NCBI GenBank assembly: GCA_959600065.1 | Contig: CAUGKZ010000125.1 | Span: 1 to 5,865, forward strand | Source: an uncultured Kroppenstedtia sp. | GTDB taxonomy: Bacteria; Bacillota; Bacilli; Thermoactinomycetales; DSM-45169 | Reading direction: 5' to 3' | Length of the DNA: 5,865 nt | Shown: piece after piece, positions 4,357 to 5,865 of the stretch | Layout: each line of letters opens with the position of its first letter | Numbering within the stretch: the stretch's first letter is position 1 | The notes under the pieces: model-generated | The model's database searches: none | What the model was told of the DNA's origin: nothing | Seen by the model: the letters and a program-made list of their open reading frames with translations, nothing else | Program-made: the position numbers and the translations under genes

Positions 4357-5865
4357 TTGCCTGTACCCAGTCATCTGGTTCGGAAACGGTTGTTTATCGC
4401 CATGGTGGTGGGTCTTTTATTGTTTGTCGGGCTGTTGACCCGTCTCGGCTATGTGCAACTGGTCCAGGGAAAAAAGTTGAATGAAAAGGCTCAAGATCTG
4501 TGGACACGGGATATTCCCTTTGAAGGGAAGAGGGGGCGTATCCTGGATCGCAAGGGGGAAGTCCTTGCTTATAATGTCAGCTCCCCTTCGGTTCTCGCCA
4601 TTCCTGCCCAGATCAAGGATCCTTCCCGGACAGCCAGGGAATTGGCCCGGATCTTGGTGGCTCCGGAAGAGAAGATCTATCGGCAGATCACCAAAAAAGA
4701 ATTGATCGTCCGTCTTAATCCTTATGGCCGGAAAATCAGTGAGGATCGTGCCCAAGCCATTCATGAACTTCGCCTGCCCGGGATCACCGTGGCTGAGGAT
4801 AATAAACGCCATTACCCTTTGGGAAGTTTGGCTGCCCATGTTCTCGGCTTTGCCGGAATTGACAACCAGGGGCTGGCGGGCTTGGAACTGATTTATGATG
4901 AGAAGCTTCGGGGGACGAAGGGGCGCGTCTCCTTCGGTGCTAATGCCAAAGGGGAGAGGTTGCCTGGCAGTGAGGATAAGTACACACCATCGGAAGATGG
5001 GATGGACTTGGTTCTGACTCTGGACAGACATGTACAGGGGATCATGGAGCGGGAAATGGACCAGGCGATGGCTCAGTATGATCCGGACAATGTCCTGGCC
5101 CTCGCCATGAATCCCAAAACCGGGGAGATCCTAGGTATGGGTAGTCGGCCCACCTTTGAACCGGCGGACTTCCGCAATGTGGATCCCGAAGTGTACAATC
5201 GCAATCTGCCGATCTGGCGTACTTATGAGCCGGGCTCCACTTTTAAGATCATCACTTTGGCTGCCGCTCTGGAAGAGCAAAAAGTTAATCTGAAAGAACG
5301 CTTTCATGATCCAGGTTATGTCAAAGTGGCGGGAGCGCGACTCCGTTGTTGGAAACACGGGGGGCACGGTTCTCAAAGTTTCCTCGAAGTTGTGGAAAAC
5401 TCCTGCAACCCCGGATTTGTCGCTCTGGGGCAACGCCTCGGCAAGGAGAAGTTGTTTCAATATATCCACAAGTTCGGTTTTGGAGAGAAAACAGGAATCG
5501 ACTTGAATGGGGAAGCTAAGGGGATTTTGTTTCAGCCGAAGAAGGTGGGACCTGTGGAGTTGGCAACCACCTCCTTCGGTCAGGGGGTTTCAGTCACCCC
5601 GATCCAACAGGTGACAGCTGTGGCGGCGGCGGTGAACGGGGGCAAACTGATGGAACCCCACTTGCAAAAGGGATGGAAGGATCCGGAAAGCAAAGCCCTG
5701 TTGCAAAAAACAAAACCCAAGGTGAAGCGACGGGTGATCTCTGAAGAGACCTCGGCTCAAGTGAGAAGCTCCTTGGAAAGTGTGGTGGCTAAGGGAACGG
5801 GTCGCAGGGCTTTCATCGATGGATATCGGGTGGGGGGCAAGACTGGGACAGCACAGAAGGTGGGC
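4357..5865 (+). CDS. spoVD: Stage V sporulation protein D, spore-cortex class B transpeptidase (3' end outside window)
   Basis: The first 503 codons of a class B PBP very similar to B. subtilis SpoVD (646 residues); the end of the catalytic domain and the expected PASTA repeat are missing. It has a membrane anchor at about 12-33 and a dimerisation domain at about 55-210 (RGRILDRKGE at 59-68, then HVLGFAGIDNQGL at 161-173). The transpeptidase motifs are S294-TF-K297, S349-C-N351 and K495-T-G497. Cys331 and Cys350 match the redox-active pair of B. subtilis SpoVD. SpoVD acts on the outer forespore membrane to make cortex peptidoglycan. TTG at 4357 is chosen because GGAAGGAG (4341-4348) is 8 bases upstream and MPVPSHLVRKRL aligns without gaps to MRVSNVTVRKRL. 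An in-frame GTG at 4348 lies inside that Shine-Dalgarno. The pbpB terminator and SpoIIID-like sites upstream suggest separate sporulation control. Confidence 0.95.
   Translation, partial: MPVPSHLVRKRLFIAMVVGLLLFVGLLTRLGYVQLVQGKKLNEKAQDLWTRDIPFEGKRGRILDRKGEVLAYNVSSPSVLAIPAQIKDPSRTARELARILVAPEEKIYRQITKKELIVRLNPYGRKISEDRAQAIHELRLPGITVAEDNKRHYPLGSLAAHVLGFAGIDNQGLAGLELIYDEKLRGTKGRVSFGANAKGERLPGSEDKYTPSEDGMDLVLTLDRHVQGIMEREMDQAMAQYDPDNVLALAMNPKTGEILGMGSRPTFEPADFRNVDPEVYNRNLPIWRTYEPGSTFKIITLAAALEEQKVNLKERFHDPGYVKVAGARLRCWKHGGHGSQSFLEVVENSCNPGFVALGQRLGKEKLFQYIHKFGFGEKTGIDLNGEAKGILFQPKKVGPVELATTSFGQGVSVTPIQQVTAVAAAVNGGKLMEPHLQKGWKDPESKALLQKTKPKVKRRVISEETSAQVRSSLESVVAKGTGRRAFIDGYRVGGKTGTAQKVG

Noticed and set aside
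4417..5031. Minus-strand open frame of 204 codons opposite spoVD
   Set aside because: It is antisense to a well-conserved PBP coding region, has no recognisable motif, and its composition is explained by the complementary strand of GC-rich codons.

Overview
This window is the 5' end of a division and cell-wall (dcw) gene cluster from an endospore-forming Gram-positive bacterium of the order Bacillales. The order mraZ - rsmH - ftsL - pbpB - spoVD matches the Bacillus subtilis cluster, and the last gene is a close relative of the sporulation-specific SpoVD. The base composition looks moderately GC-rich, higher than in B. subtilis, and non-ATG starts are common. A family such as Thermoactinomycetaceae would fit, but that placement is inference and no species is claimed.

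Layout, all on the + strand. Bases 1-113 are the 3' end of an S-adenosylhomocysteine hydrolase gene, closed by a strong intrinsic terminator at 142-172. An extended -10 promoter follows at 182-190. It leads into an unusual 64-base leader with no C, which carries GTGG boxes exactly 10 bp apart, the likely autoregulatory target of MraZ. Then come mraZ (254-691), rsmH (715-1668), ftsL (1665-2066, ATGA overlap) and pbpB (2071-4200), packed closely enough to be one transcript. A second terminator starts inside the pbpB stop codon (4199-4242). After it, the 156-base gap before spoVD holds two perfect matches to the SpoIIID consensus, a weak SigE-like promoter candidate, and an inverted repeat whose right arm overlaps the spoVD ribosome binding site. 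spoVD begins with TTG at 4357 and is cut by the window end after 503 codons, just past its KTG motif.

How the genes work together: MraZ tunes transcription of the cluster; RsmH methylates 16S rRNA; FtsL and PBP2B (pbpB) are divisome membrane partners in septal peptidoglycan synthesis; SpoVD is the paralogous transpeptidase used for spore cortex. The terminator and SpoIIID-like sites suggest that vegetative division genes and the sporulation gene are separated transcriptionally here. SpoVD keeps the cysteine pair known in B. subtilis as a thiol-redox switch. I see no mobile element, CRISPR array, RNA gene or clearly novel system. The more interesting material is regulatory: the mraZ leader and the pbpB-spoVD gap.
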